From Chloroflexota bacterium (GTDB lineage: Bacteria > Chloroflexota > UBA11872): a stretch of DNA of 34,040 bases. The notes under the pieces are model-generated. The model was not told the origin of the DNA, did not search any database, and worked only from the letters and a program-made list of their open reading frames with translations. The number at the start of each line of letters is the position of its first letter. Position 1 is the stretch's first letter. Position numbers and translations under genes: made by a program. The stretch covers positions 1 to 34,040 of the forward strand of contig JAPPNP010000072.1 of assembly GCA_028873795.1 (NCBI GenBank). Reading direction: 5' to 3'. Below, one piece after another: positions 1-10,388 of this stretch.

Positions 1-2825
<2,825 letters not shown>

Positions 2826-2944
2826 TCGTTAGACCGGCAAAACTGCAGCTTTGCGTGCTCTTCAGTTGTCAAGGTTCACCCGCGCGCCGCCCGTCGGCGC
2901 CCGAGGCACAGCAACGCAAGGCATAGCTTGCGCCCAGAAACGCA

Positions 2945-2973
2945 AGGATACTGACGCTCGGGTGCGCCGTCAA
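2945..2973 (-). promoter_or_regulatory. Sigma70-type promoter for the stand-alone 23S gene
   Basis: On the minus strand TTGACG (2973-2968) is followed by exactly 17 bases and TATCCT (2950-2945). Transcription would begin near 2938 and give a leader of about 113 bases before the mature 5' end at about 2825. The leader carries TTGACAACTGAAGAGC, reminiscent of conserved leader sequence before other 23S genes; its TTGACA has no partner -10. The stretch 2826-3091 otherwise holds no gene. The promoter explains how a 23S without an upstream 16S can be expressed. Confidence 0.65.
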
Positions 2974-2977
2974 CGGA

Positions 2978-2999
2978 AAACGCCGCGATGGCGGTGTTT
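2978..2999 (-). terminator. Possible weak terminator between the GNAT gene and the 23S promoter
   Basis: An 8-bp inverted repeat (2978-2985 with 2992-2999, loop of 6) lies just downstream of the minus-strand GNAT reading frame and just upstream of the 23S promoter. In minus-strand RNA one pair is A·C and the stem is followed by a short U run (GTTTTCC). It could separate the two transcription units; the U tract is short, so this is tentative. Confidence 0.3.
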
Positions 3000-3091
3000 C
3001 TCACAGTTTCCCGCCGGCCGGGCTCCCTCGAAATCCGACGGATCGGCGCCGGACGGCTGATCGTGCTCTGCGTGGCCGGGCGATGGACGGG

Positions 3092-3676
3092 TCAGCTCCG
3101 CCGTCCTGGCGCCCACAGGTACCAGAGCAATTGGATCTCGCCCGGAAACTCGGGGTACGCACGCTCCCGGATGCCGCCCAGCGTGAATCCGTGCTTGGCG
3201 TAGAAGCGGCATGCGGCGGGGTTGGTGTTCTGCGTCTCCACCTTCAGCCAGGTGCAGCCCTGGTCCCACGCAAACTGCGCCGCGGCCTGGAGCAGCCGGC
3301 TGCCGATGCCCTGTCCTCGATGTGACGGGGCGACGCGGATATCCCACAAGACGCCGAGGTCCGTCCGACCCTCGAGCATGCGCACCGCGGGCGTGCGGTG
3401 CGCCACCACGGCGCCGCCGACCCGGCGTCCGGCGTCGTAGGCGCCGAAGAAGCCCCAATGCGAAATGTCGCCAATCTGCAGCCAGCGCGACACCGGCTCG
3501 CCGTCGTCGAAATCCTTCGACAGCGGCGGGTCGATGGGCGCCTCGGTGATGCGGATGCCTTGGAGCCCGGAGCACTGCTACTCGATCCGCAGGACAGACA
3601 TCGTGGTGAACGAGATCGGTACCGTGCCGTAGTCGGCCAGCGACGGTGACTCATCGCGTCGGACGGTGACGGACAT
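3092..3676 (-). pseudogene. GNAT-family N-acetyltransferase interrupted by an in-frame TAG
   Basis: Read in one frame from ATG 3676 the product is a GNAT acetyltransferase of about 194 residues. It starts MSVTVRRDESPSLADYG, reaches SVLRIE, meets a TAG at 3580-3578 (codon 33), and resumes with GIRITEAPIDPPLSKDF. The acetyl-CoA loop RGQGIG, the VETQNTNPAACRFYAKHGF helix region and the closing LLWYLW are intact. Both parts align end to end with a full-length GNAT pattern familiar from this family, so the amber codon interrupts a real gene and is not its 5' boundary. The longest uninterrupted piece begins at GTG 3493 (133 aa) and lacks the first strands. Alternatives are a sequencing error, amber readthrough or a shortened functional form. 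No acceptor can be inferred. It runs divergently from the AAC(3)-like gene. Confidence 0.75.
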
Positions 3677-3678
3677 CG

Positions 3679-3718
3679 TGGTTGAGGGGTGGAAAGGATG
3701 GTTGAGGGGTGGAAAGGA
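3679..3718. repeat. Perfect tandem duplication of a 20-base unit
   Basis: Two identical adjacent copies of TGGTTGAGGGGTGGAAAGGA occupy 3679-3698 and 3699-3718. They begin 2 bases upstream of the GNAT start codon at 3676 and fill the front of the 174-base gap to the divergent AAC(3)-like gene, so the duplication sits in the shared upstream region. A weak TTGGCG, 17 bases, TACACC pair follows it on the plus strand (about 3720-3748). Confidence 0.95.
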
Positions 3719-3850
3719 ATTGGCGAGATTGTCCCGAGAGGCTACACCCGCGGGCGGCGGCACTCGCGCATGGGAGCACCGCCGTCGACATGGACAGCGT
3801 GCCCACTGCCTGCAACGATCGCATCCCGCATCGAGCCGGCGCACGCCACG

Positions 3851-4759
3851 GTGAACGAGCAGCCAGACACCGCGGAAGATCACCGGCCGGTCGTCACGCA
3901 CGACGACGTCGTGGCCGGTCTCAAGGCGCTGGGGCTTCCCGGCGTCGAGGTCGTCGTGGTCCACTCGTCGCTCAGCGCCTTTGGCTGGGTGGCTGGCGGC
4001 GCCCAAACGGTCGTGGCCGCGGTGCGTTCCGTGGTTCCCACGGTCATCGCGCCCGCGTTTACCTATGTGGCCCGTCTGCCGTCGCCGCCGGAGCCCCATA
4101 TTCCGTTCAACGCCGATACTCCCGCGACGTGGAAAGAGTTCCGGGAAGCGTTGTCTCGAACGCCGGTGCACCGCGCGGATGGACCGATCAACCGAAACAT
4201 GGGCGCCATCGCGGCCGCGTTTGCCGCCGAGCCGGACGCGTCGCGCAGCCCGGCGCCGATTTGCGGGTTCTCGGGTGTGGGCCCCCGCGCACCCGAGATA
4301 TTGGCCCATGGCACCGCCGACCAACCGCTCGCGGTTCTCGAGACGGCCGCCGAGCAAGGTGCGTGGATCCTGCTGCTCGGCGTCGGACACTGGTCGAACA
4401 CGACGATTCACGTGGCGGAGAATCACGAGCACCGAGGCGGCTACACGCGCTTCGCGCGCGTCGCCGACGATCCGCGCGGCTGGACGGCGGTGCGAAACGT
4501 CGGCGGCACGTCGAGCGGGTTTCCGGCGATCGAGCCGCATCTGACCGGCATGCAGCGCGAAACCACCATCGGCGCCGCGCGTTGCTTGACAGTTCCGGCA
4601 GCGGACACTATCCGAGTGGCGCGCGAGCTCATTCGCCGCGACCCGGCGGCCCTGCTCACCCCAGAGGACCGCGCGCCCGGCGGCCGGGCTTCGGACGCCA
4701 TCGCGAAGCGGCAGGCGTATCTGCGGAGCCTGCCTTCGACCGTGCAAGAGTCTGATTGA
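3851..4759 (+). CDS. AAC(3)-family N-acetyltransferase
   Basis: A 302-residue protein of the aminoglycoside 3-N-acetyltransferase fold (the 'antibiotic_NAT' family), which transfers acetyl from acetyl-CoA to an amine. The N-terminal acetyl-CoA region shows HSSLSAFGWVAGG (about 38-50). The catalytic block is GVGHWSNTTIHVAE with His180 and Glu190. Length suits the family (about 260-300 aa). The open frame extends upstream to GTG 3689, but the family N-terminus corresponds to VTHDDVVAGL, so GTG 3851 is preferred; no strong ribosome site precedes it. Many chromosomal members are not resistance enzymes and their substrates are unknown, so resistance should not be assumed. Its partner across the gap is another acetyltransferase, now interrupted. 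Confidence 0.82.
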   Translation: MNEQPDTAEDHRPVVTHDDVVAGLKALGLPGVEVVVVHSSLSAFGWVAGGAQTVVAAVRSVVPTVIAPAFTYVARLPSPPEPHIPFNADTPATWKEFREALSRTPVHRADGPINRNMGAIAAAFAAEPDASRSPAPICGFSGVGPRAPEILAHGTADQPLAVLETAAEQGAWILLLGVGHWSNTTIHVAENHEHRGGYTRFARVADDPRGWTAVRNVGGTSSGFPAIEPHLTGMQRETTIGAARCLTVPAADTIRVARELIRRDPAALLTPEDRAPGGRASDAIAKRQAYLRSLPSTVQESD

Positions 4760-4771
4760 CCCTGCGGAGTT

Positions 4772-4827
4772 GACCCCAATCCGTTCGCCCTGAGCCTGTC
4801 GAAGGGACTATCGAACGGATTGGGGTC
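4772..4827. repeat. 16-bp perfect inverted repeat enclosing a REP-like core
   Basis: Arms 4772-4787 and 4812-4827 are perfect reverse complements. The 24-base interior holds CCCTGAGCCTGTCGAAGGG, the core of a palindromic element dispersed in intergenic DNA of many high-GC bacteria. It lies 12 bases after the AAC(3)-like stop, so it could also act as a terminator or 3' stabiliser, although no T tract follows. The rest of the gap to 4988 shows nothing else except a ribosome site. Confidence 0.85.
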
Positions 4828-4988
4828 CGTGTCTGCCACGGAGCCTTGCTTGTTTAGGGGTTGAGTAGGTTCTCGCGCCTACCGCCGTCCAGGACGTATC
4901 ACGGCGATCACCGGACGTAAGATCGCGCCGCAGAGCACACGGTCGGCGCTTGGTGGATCCAGGAGCTGCCAAGGAAGGAAGCGATTTC

Positions 4989-5420
4989 ATGGACATGGTG
5001 AAACGGCTCGTGGCGGTTGCGCTCGTGGCAATCGCGTTCGTCGTGGGGCTAAATCTGATCCTCACGCCGGTCTACCACGACGGCGGACCGACATATCCGG
5101 TGTGGCAGGTCGTCAACTGGTTCATGGCGGTGGCGGTGCCGGTTGCGCTGGCGGTGAGCGTTGGGCGCAAGCGCAGCTTGGCCGGAAGCCCCACGGATGC
5201 CGTCACTCGCGAATACTTCTCCGCCACGGCGGTGCTCTACGGATCAATCGCCCTGGTCATCCTGTTTTACTGGGGCTGGCTGTGGACGTTCTGGCCGGAG
5301 AACGAGACCGGACTCGCCGCCCAGTCCCACATCAGTCATTTCCCCTGGGTCGATGTGCTCTTCACCTGGGTGGTGGGCAACACCGGCTTCTACCTGTGGA
5401 GCGGCGCCGTGCGGCAGTGA
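4989..5420 (+). CDS. Small four-helix membrane protein, function unknown
   Basis: A 143-residue integral membrane protein. Start ATG 4989 is chosen because AAGGAAGG (4971-4978) stands 10 bases before it; an earlier in-frame start at 4950 would ignore that site. Four hydrophobic segments are visible: one near residues 7-28, then VNWFMAVAVPVALAVSV, VLYGSIALVILFYWGWLW, and VDVLFTWVVGNTGFYLW near the C-terminus. The loops are short and carry no catalytic motif. I do not recognise a named family. The protein is monocistronic, between an inverted repeat and a hairpin. Confidence 0.72.
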   Translation: MDMVKRLVAVALVAIAFVVGLNLILTPVYHDGGPTYPVWQVVNWFMAVAVPVALAVSVGRKRSLAGSPTDAVTREYFSATAVLYGSIALVILFYWGWLWTFWPENETGLAAQSHISHFPWVDVLFTWVVGNTGFYLWSGAVRQ

Positions 5421-5457
5421 GGCGCATGGCGCTTCGCCGGCGTCCCGCGTGGTCATG

Positions 5458-5489
5458 CGCCCACCGGGCGGTGCTCCGTTCGGTGGGCG
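5458..5489. terminator. Hairpin between convergent genes, possible bidirectional terminator
   Basis: A 9-bp perfect stem (5458-5466 with 5481-5489) with a 14-base loop lies between the plus-strand membrane protein and the minus-strand phosphoesterase, which converge here. There is no T tract on either strand, so factor-independent termination is uncertain. Confidence 0.45.
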
Positions 5490-5516
5490 TGCATTAGACG
5501 TGAGTAGTCGATGCGG

Positions 5517-6482
5517 CTACTCGGTTAGGAACGTCTCGAGCCGGTCGATCACGATCCGCTGCGCGGCCGAGATCGGTTGTTGGATCGTCAGGCCGGCCGC
5601 AAGCTGGTGTCCGCCGCCGCCGAACTCCTCGGCCAAGGCGCGGACCGGGCGTCCCGTCGACCGCAGACTGGCGCGGGTCCTGTCAGGATCGAGCTCATAG
5701 AACACCGCCGCAATCTCGGCGCCCACGACTTCTTGCAGCGTATTGGGCAGCCCGTGGGAGTAGTGCACGCTGGCGTCCACCGAGTCCGCCATGGCCTGGG
5801 TGACGCAGGTCCACACGATGCGGCCGCTCGCCGTGGTCTGCACCGCCGCCAGGGCGGCGCCGTAGAGGCGCGTGGCGGCGATGGTGCGGGCGTTGAGGAC
5901 CCGCCGGGGAAGACCGTGCGTCGCGCCGCCGGCTTCGAGCAGACCGGCCGCCGCCCGCAGCGTCCGCGGCGAGGTGTCGGCGATCTGAAAGCCGAGCGTG
6001 TCGCCCACAAGTCCCGCTTGCAGATTGGTCGCCATGTCCGGGGACAGCGGAATGCCAGCGTCCGTAAAGATCCCCCAAAGAACCTCGGCCGTGGCCGCGG
6101 CGGCGGTCTCCACGTAGTTCACGCCGCCGTAGTGCTGATTGGAGTCGTGGTGGTCGATGTTCACGACGGGCCAACGCTGCAGCAGCGCGTCACGCAGCGA
6201 CGGCTCGCCGCCCAACAGCGCGGGGCTGGCGGTGTCCACCACGAAGGTGATGTCGTGATCGGCCGTGGCCAGCTCAGCGCTTAGAGGAATCACGGCACTC
6301 GCGCCCGGCAATTCGTTTAGGGGCGGGGCGATGCGCTCGGGATGGTGGACGGCCAGTACCGCATCCACGCCAAGCTGGGCAAACGCGCCGCCGAGCGCCA
6401 GCGCGGAGCCCAGGCTGTCGGCGTCCGAATCCCGGTGCGAAAGCACCAGGGGACGCCGAGCGCGTTGCATGGACTCGATCAC
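5517..6482 (-). CDS. nrnA: DHH/DHHA1 phosphoesterase, NrnA-like nanoRNase/pAp phosphatase
   Basis: A 321-residue DHH-superfamily protein resembling bifunctional oligoribonuclease/3'-phosphoadenosine phosphatase. NrnA-type enzymes degrade short RNAs and dephosphorylate pAp in the cytoplasm. Metal-binding motifs appear in order: HRDSDADSLGS (16-26), VVD (81-83) and NIDHHDSN (108-115). The C-terminal DHHA1 domain ends with GGGGHQLAAG (from 288). In motif I the usual NPDGD is RDSDAD, which keeps the aspartates. The start is uncertain: GTG 6482 leaves little before motif I, while the upstream codons read LTEPDLPAARRR, which looks like the usual first helix, with only a CTG (6518) as possible start. 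In Chloroflexota and Firmicutes this gene often follows rbfA; here it does not. Confidence 0.86.
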   Translation of the reverse strand: MIESMQRARRPLVLSHRDSDADSLGSALALGGAFAQLGVDAVLAVHHPERIAPPLNELPGASAVIPLSAELATADHDITFVVDTASPALLGGEPSLRDALLQRWPVVNIDHHDSNQHYGGVNYVETAAAATAEVLWGIFTDAGIPLSPDMATNLQAGLVGDTLGFQIADTSPRTLRAAAGLLEAGGATHGLPRRVLNARTIAATRLYGAALAAVQTTASGRIVWTCVTQAMADSVDASVHYSHGLPNTLQEVVGAEIAAVFYELDPDRTRASLRSTGRPVRALAEEFGGGGHQLAAGLTIQQPISAAQRIVIDRLETFLTE

Positions 6483-6707
6483 GCGGCGCCGCGCGGCGGG
6501 GAGGTCTGGTTCGGTCAGAATTCGAGGTGACTTTCGCCGGGGCTTGAGCGGCGGATTATTTCACAGCCTGCAGGCGTGCTTGGGTCGCCATGGCCAGGGC
6601 GCGGCTGAATGTCACGGCAAGTTTCGCTCGCGAAGTCGCCATTCACGGCATCCGTTCGGACGCCGGTTCGTCTCCCACGTCGGAGTCCTGGGCGAAACCC
6701 CTCCGTC

Positions 6708-6727
6708 ATTCCGGCGGAAGCCGGAAT
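6708..6727. repeat. REP-like hairpin (ATTCCGGC arms, GGAA loop)
   Basis: Eight-bp perfect arms (6708-6715 and 6720-6727) close a GGAA tetraloop. The surrounding CGTCATTCCGGCGGAAGCC is a version of an intergenic palindrome common in high-GC genomes. It lies in the 428-base gap 6483-6910, which has no supportable gene. Confidence 0.8.
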
Positions 6728-6775
6728 CCAGTCCGGTCGAATCTGGGGCGCCTCCGACACTTGGGGTAGAGCCTG

Positions 6776-6816
6776 CCCCGTACTCGATACGGGGGGCGGG
6801 TCTCAGACCCGCCCCC
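6776..6816. repeat. Two abutting palindromes in the nrnA-folK gap
   Basis: The first pairs CCCCGTA (6776-6782) with TACGGGG (6788-6794). The second is a perfect 12-base inverted repeat (6792-6803 and 6805-6816) centred on C6804, reading GGGCGGGTCTCAGACCCGCC in its middle. The two share bases 6792-6794, so they are alternative structures. Together with the element at 6708 they mark this gap as a repeat landing site. The second lies about 95 bases beyond the end of the minus-strand folK gene and could help end its transcript. Confidence 0.8.
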
Positions 6817-6910
6817 TATCGGCTCGTTTCTGGGAAGGGGCGGCCCCAAGCTCGTCGCAGGGGCCACCGAACGCATCGGGGCCATTCCGATGGCTGGGTC
6901 CTATCCGCTC

Positions 6911-7447
6911 CTAGCGATCCAGCACACCGGACCACACGGCGTCCGGTCCCGCCACCCGCACCAGGTCCACACGACCCAGCCGCTGGTCAATCTCGGCCAG
7001 CGTCGCGTCGTGGCCCGCCAGCATCTCGCTTGGCGCAATGTCGGCCAGCGGGGCAGTCATGAACGGTCGCTCGGCAACGCGGGGATGGGGGACGGACACC
7101 CGCCCATTCGCGATCTCCAGCGCGCCCAGGCTCACGATGTCCACGTCCAGCGGGCGCGGACCAAGCGGGATGCCCGGCCGGCGCCCCGCCGCAAACTCCA
7201 GCCCCTTGCACCACAGCAACAGCCGCACCGGCCCCAGCGCGGTCGTGAGCCGCAGCGCCAGGTTCAAAAACGGCCCCTGATGCACGTGCCCCGCCGGCGG
7301 CGACTCGTAGACCGGCGACACGGCGTCAATGCGACCGATCCCCGCCAGCGCCTCCACCGCGCCGCGCAGAAGGGCCATCCGGTCGCCCATGCTCGAACCC
7401 AGGACCAAGAGGGCAGGCAGGCAGTTTTTGGCTGGTTGCGCGGGCAT
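6911..7447 (-). CDS. folK: 2-amino-4-hydroxy-6-hydroxymethyldihydropteridine pyrophosphokinase (HPPK)
   Basis: A 178-residue FolK, which transfers pyrophosphate from ATP to the pterin alcohol in folate synthesis (cytoplasm). Characteristic segments in order are LGSSMGDR (the usual LGSNxGDR), VSPVYESPP, PFLNLALRL, then GPRPLDVDIV with the two metal-binding aspartates, and VPHPRVAERPF. Length suits the monofunctional family. ATG 7447 is the start; it gives a short N-terminal extension (MPAQPAKNCLP) before the first strand. No other folate gene is in the window; upstream is a 357-base gap shared with the divergent uxs promoter. Confidence 0.92.
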   Translation of the reverse strand: MPAQPAKNCLPALLVLGSSMGDRMALLRGAVEALAGIGRIDAVSPVYESPPAGHVHQGPFLNLALRLTTALGPVRLLLWCKGLEFAAGRRPGIPLGPRPLDVDIVSLGALEIANGRVSVPHPRVAERPFMTAPLADIAPSEMLAGHDATLAEIDQRLGRVDLVRVAGPDAVWSGVLDR

Positions 7448-7624
7448 GGCGTGGTTAAATTCGGTCCGATCGGCTTAGCCTATAGATTCCGCGTCGGTTG
7501 CCGGCGGCGAGAACAACCGTTGCTTGACTTGAAGGTAGCAACCTCCCTGTGGCGGGGCCGGCTCGGGTTGTTCAGCCTTGCATAGGCGGGTGGGTGCATC
7601 ACGCCTAGCTGCGGGGCCCGCGGA

Positions 7625-7664
7625 TTCCCGCTCCCCGCCTTCGCGGGGACAGGCTCCGCGGGAA
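7625..7664. repeat. Nested palindrome (REP-like) in the folK-uxs gap
   Basis: Outer arms TTCCCGC (7625-7631) and GCGGGAA (7658-7664) enclose an inner hairpin CCCCGC (7633-7638) and GCGGGG (7643-7648). GGATTCCCG followed later by GCGGGAACGAC is the pattern of a widespread intergenic repeat. The divergent gap 7448-7804 holds this element and the promoter at 7705, and no gene that I can support. Confidence 0.8.
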
Positions 7665-7704
7665 CGACGGCGGGGCGCCGGATTGTCGGGGGGGTGGCAA
7701 GTCG

Positions 7705-7734
7705 TTGAGAGACTTCCCCGCCGCCACTTAGAAT
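7705..7734 (+). promoter_or_regulatory. Sigma70-type promoter of the glycan cluster
   Basis: TTGAGA (7705-7710), an 18-base spacer, and TAGAAT (7729-7734), each one base from consensus. Transcription would begin near 7741, leaving a 5' leader of about 64 bases before GTG 7805. AGGTGAGG at 7784-7791 is the likely ribosome site. As the following seven genes are packed with overlaps or gaps up to 21 bases, this is the probable promoter for the whole run to 15461. Confidence 0.6.
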
Positions 7735-7804
7735 GGACCCCCGCAGGATGGCGCCGGCCTGACATGGTTTGCGCGCGGCGCCTAGGTGAGGACCCCAAGT
7801 CCGC

Positions 7805-8761
7805 GTGAACACGGCGCTCGTGGCCGGGGGTGCCGGCTTCATTGGCTCGCATCTCTGTGACCGATTGCTCGCGTCCGGTCGCCGCGTGATTGCGGTGGAT
7901 AGCTTTCTGACCGGGCGTCCCGAGAACGTGGCGCACCTGGCGGGGCGTCCTGATTTCCAACTGATCGAGCATGACGTTTGCGAGCCGCTGGACGTTGAAG
8001 GGCCGGTGGACGCGGTGTTTCACCTGGCCAGCCCGGCCAGCCCGACGGACTTTGATCGCATTCCCGAGGAGATTATGTGGGTGAACGCGCTCGGTACCCG
8101 CAACCTGTGCGATCTGGCGCAGCGCGACGGGGCCCGGTTGCTGCTGGCGTCGACCTCGGAGATTTACGGCGATCCCCTGGAGCACCCCCAACGCGAGTCG
8201 TACTTTGGCAACGTGAACCCGATCGGTCCCCGCGCGCCCTACGACGAGAGCAAGCGTTTCGCCGAGTCGCTGGTGATGATGCGGCGGCGGATGCACGGGC
8301 TGAATGCGCGGGTGGTGCGGATTTTCAACACTTACGGCCCGCGCATGCGTCTGGGGGATGGCCGGATGTCGATCGAATTCGTGACCAATGCCCTGCGCGG
8401 CGAACCGCTCACGGTGGTGGGCGACGGCAGCCAGACGCGCAGTTTGTGCTTCGTGACCGATATGGCCGCGGGAATCTCCCGTGCGATGTATCTGCCCGCC
8501 ACGGACGGCCAGGTGTTCAACCTGGGCAACCCCAGCGAGCACTCAGTGGCGGAATACGCGGAATTGATCCGGGACATCGCCGACTCATCGTCCGAGATTC
8601 GCCATGTTCCGGCCCGGCCGGACGATCCACAGCGGCGACAGCCGGATATCGGACGTGCGCGGAAGGTCCTGGACTGGCAGCCGGAGATAGCGCCCGTCGA
8701 CGGGCTGCGTCGGACGGTTGATTGGTACCGCGAGCATTTGGCGCTTGCTGAGCCGAGCTAG
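7805..8761 (+). CDS. uxs: UDP-glucuronate decarboxylase (UDP-xylose synthase)
   Basis: A 318-residue extended short-chain dehydrogenase that converts UDP-glucuronate to UDP-xylose with NAD. It shows the Rossmann motif GGAGFIG (8-14), FHLASPASP (72-80), the active-site Ser/Thr segment STSEIYGDP, the catalytic YDESK (146-150), then FNTYGPRM and the family-typical DDPQRRQPDI near the C-terminus. These last blocks separate it from dTDP-glucose dehydratase. Start GTG 7805 follows a plausible ribosome site and puts the first strand at residues 2-7. It is first in the glycan cluster and would supply UDP-xylose, or a sugar made from it, to the glycosyltransferases downstream. Confidence 0.9.
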   Translation: MNTALVAGGAGFIGSHLCDRLLASGRRVIAVDSFLTGRPENVAHLAGRPDFQLIEHDVCEPLDVEGPVDAVFHLASPASPTDFDRIPEEIMWVNALGTRNLCDLAQRDGARLLLASTSEIYGDPLEHPQRESYFGNVNPIGPRAPYDESKRFAESLVMMRRRMHGLNARVVRIFNTYGPRMRLGDGRMSIEFVTNALRGEPLTVVGDGSQTRSLCFVTDMAAGISRAMYLPATDGQVFNLGNPSEHSVAEYAELIRDIADSSSEIRHVPARPDDPQRRQPDIGRARKVLDWQPEIAPVDGLRRTVDWYREHLALAEPS

Positions 8762-10388
8762 TCCGAGCGCCGTCGTCTCGGCCTGGGCGCCGCAACTGTT
8801 GTTGGCGCTAACGGCCGTCGTGGTGTCTGGACTGTACGGAGCCTTTGTGTCGGCCAGGGTTGGCGGTTTGCTGCAGGCCGTGCCGCCGGTGCTTGGGGCG
8901 GCGCTGGCCGCCGCCGCGTGGTGGACGGCCCAAGATCGAGCGCGCGGCCTCCGCTGGCTGGCGGCCGCGGCGGTGGCCGGATTCACAGCCGTCGCCATCG
9001 TGCAGATGCCGCCGGCGCTGCTGGGCCTGGCGTTCGTCGCGTTTGGCGGGGTGGTGGTGGTTGGCGGGCTGCGCATCGCGGGCAAGCTGCCGGATGCGCG
9101 CGCGGCCACGGCCCTTCTGGCCGCCGCAGCGCTTGCCCTGGTCCCGTTTCGCGGGCTTGGCGAAATTGCGCTCGGAGCATCGGTGGTCGGGCTGAGCGAC
9201 TTTGCCTTGGGAGCGGCGCTGGTCGTTTGGCTTGGGGGCCGAGGCCGCGACTCGCGAGCGGTCATTCCTCGCCTGGCGCTGGCCATTGGGCTGTTTGCCG
9301 CCTGGCTGGGCATAACCGGGGCGCTGGCCGATGACTTGGCGCCGGTGCTCAAGGAGAGCGCCAAGTGGCTGCAGGTGGCCGTGGCGGTGGTCCTGCTGGC
9401 GGACGTGCTGCGCCACGTCGAGGCGAGAATTGCCGTGGCGTGGCTGGTCGGCATTGCCGTCGCGGCGGAGGCTGCGGTGGGTCTGGTCCAGGCGATAACG
9501 GGCATCGGACCGGCCGCGTTCAACGTGGGTGGTCTGATCCGGTCATTTGGGACGTTCGAGCAGCCCAATCCCTTTGGGGGGTACCTTGGCTTGCATTTGC
9601 CGCTGCTGCTGGCGGGGGCGATCTATGCTCGGCGGTCGCGCCGGCCCTGGATCACCGCTCTCTGGCTGCTGGTGTTGGCCGCGATCGTCATCAGTCGATC
9701 GCGAGGAGCCTGGATTGGAATGATCGGAAGCACAGCCGTGGTGCTGCTGGCGGCGATGCCCCGCGCCCGCGTGCTGGGCGCGTCGACGGGGGCGGTTATC
9801 GTCGCCGCGTTCCTGGCGTTGGCGGGATGGCAGCTTTCAGGCGGCGTCGGGGAGGCGATTCCGGACCAGGCGCGGGCGGCGGTGGAGGGCCGTCTTGAGG
9901 CGCGCGACGCGCTGCGAATCGCGGTCCACGACGACTACCCCATCAGCGAACGGCTGGCCCAATGGGAGACCGGCTGGCGGATGTTCATGAGCGCGCCGCT
10001 GATCGGAGTCGGCGCTGGGAACTACGACGAGGCGTACTCCAAGCTCTACTTCGAGCCGTTCGTGCAGCCACCGGGGCATGCGCACAACATCTATCTGAAC
10101 TTTGCGGCGGAGGCCGGATTGCCGGCGGCCGTTGCCTTTGTCGCGCTCAGCGCGTGGGCGGTCTGGCGTTGCATTCGCGCGGTGCAGTGGGCCCGGGGCA
10201 CGCCTTGGGAGTGGGCGGCGATCGGGGCGCTGGGCGGTTTGGTCGCATTCTCCCTGCACAACCTGGTGGATAGCCTGTTCGTGAACGGCATGGGACTCGT
10301 GTTCGCCCTCTTCATTGCCTTGAGCTACGCCATCGAGTGGGACCACCGCCGCCGGCAAGCCCGCCCAAGCTCGGAAGCGGCGACGTGA
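8745..10388 (+). CDS. O-antigen ligase / Wzy-like polytopic membrane protein
   Basis: About 547 residues, almost wholly hydrophobic, with some 10-12 membrane segments and one long extracytoplasmic loop around residues 360-450. That loop and its following helix carry GVGAGNYDEAYSKLYFEP and then GHAHNIYLNFAAEAGLP, the H-x-x-x-x-L...E-x-G pattern of the O-antigen ligase (WaaL/Wzy) domain. Such proteins join or polymerise lipid-linked glycans on the outer face of the membrane. The start is uncertain: TTG 8745 overlaps uxs by 17 bases, and TTG 8718 would overlap by 44; no clear ribosome site decides it. Ends with TGA sharing bases with the next GTG. Confidence 0.82.
   Translation: MLSRASPSAVVSAWAPQLLLALTAVVVSGLYGAFVSARVGGLLQAVPPVLGAALAAAAWWTAQDRARGLRWLAAAAVAGFTAVAIVQMPPALLGLAFVAFGGVVVVGGLRIAGKLPDARAATALLAAAALALVPFRGLGEIALGASVVGLSDFALGAALVVWLGGRGRDSRAVIPRLALAIGLFAAWLGITGALADDLAPVLKESAKWLQVAVAVVLLADVLRHVEARIAVAWLVGIAVAAEAAVGLVQAITGIGPAAFNVGGLIRSFGTFEQPNPFGGYLGLHLPLLLAGAIYARRSRRPWITALWLLVLAAIVISRSRGAWIGMIGSTAVVLLAAMPRARVLGASTGAVIVAAFLALAGWQLSGGVGEAIPDQARAAVEGRLEARDALRIAVHDDYPISERLAQWETGWRMFMSAPLIGVGAGNYDEAYSKLYFEPFVQPPGHAHNIYLNFAAEAGLPAAVAFVALSAWAVWRCIRAVQWARGTPWEWAAIGALGGLVAFSLHNLVDSLFVNGMGLVFALFIALSYAIEWDHRRRQARPSSEAAT

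Noticed and set aside
2867-2872. TTGACA on the minus strand close to the 23S 5' end as a promoter -35
   Set aside because: No -10-like hexamer follows at 16-18 bases; the promoter at 2945-2973 is far better, and this sequence resembles conserved 23S leader.
3578-4747. 389-codon minus-strand open frame opposite the AAC(3)-like gene
   Set aside because: It is an antisense shadow in high-GC DNA for most of its length. Only its last 32 codons are real, as the start of the interrupted GNAT gene.
3851-4759. Acquired antibiotic-resistance cassette
   Set aside because: No transposase, integron or composition change surrounds the gene, and many chromosomal AAC(3)-family members have unrelated substrates.
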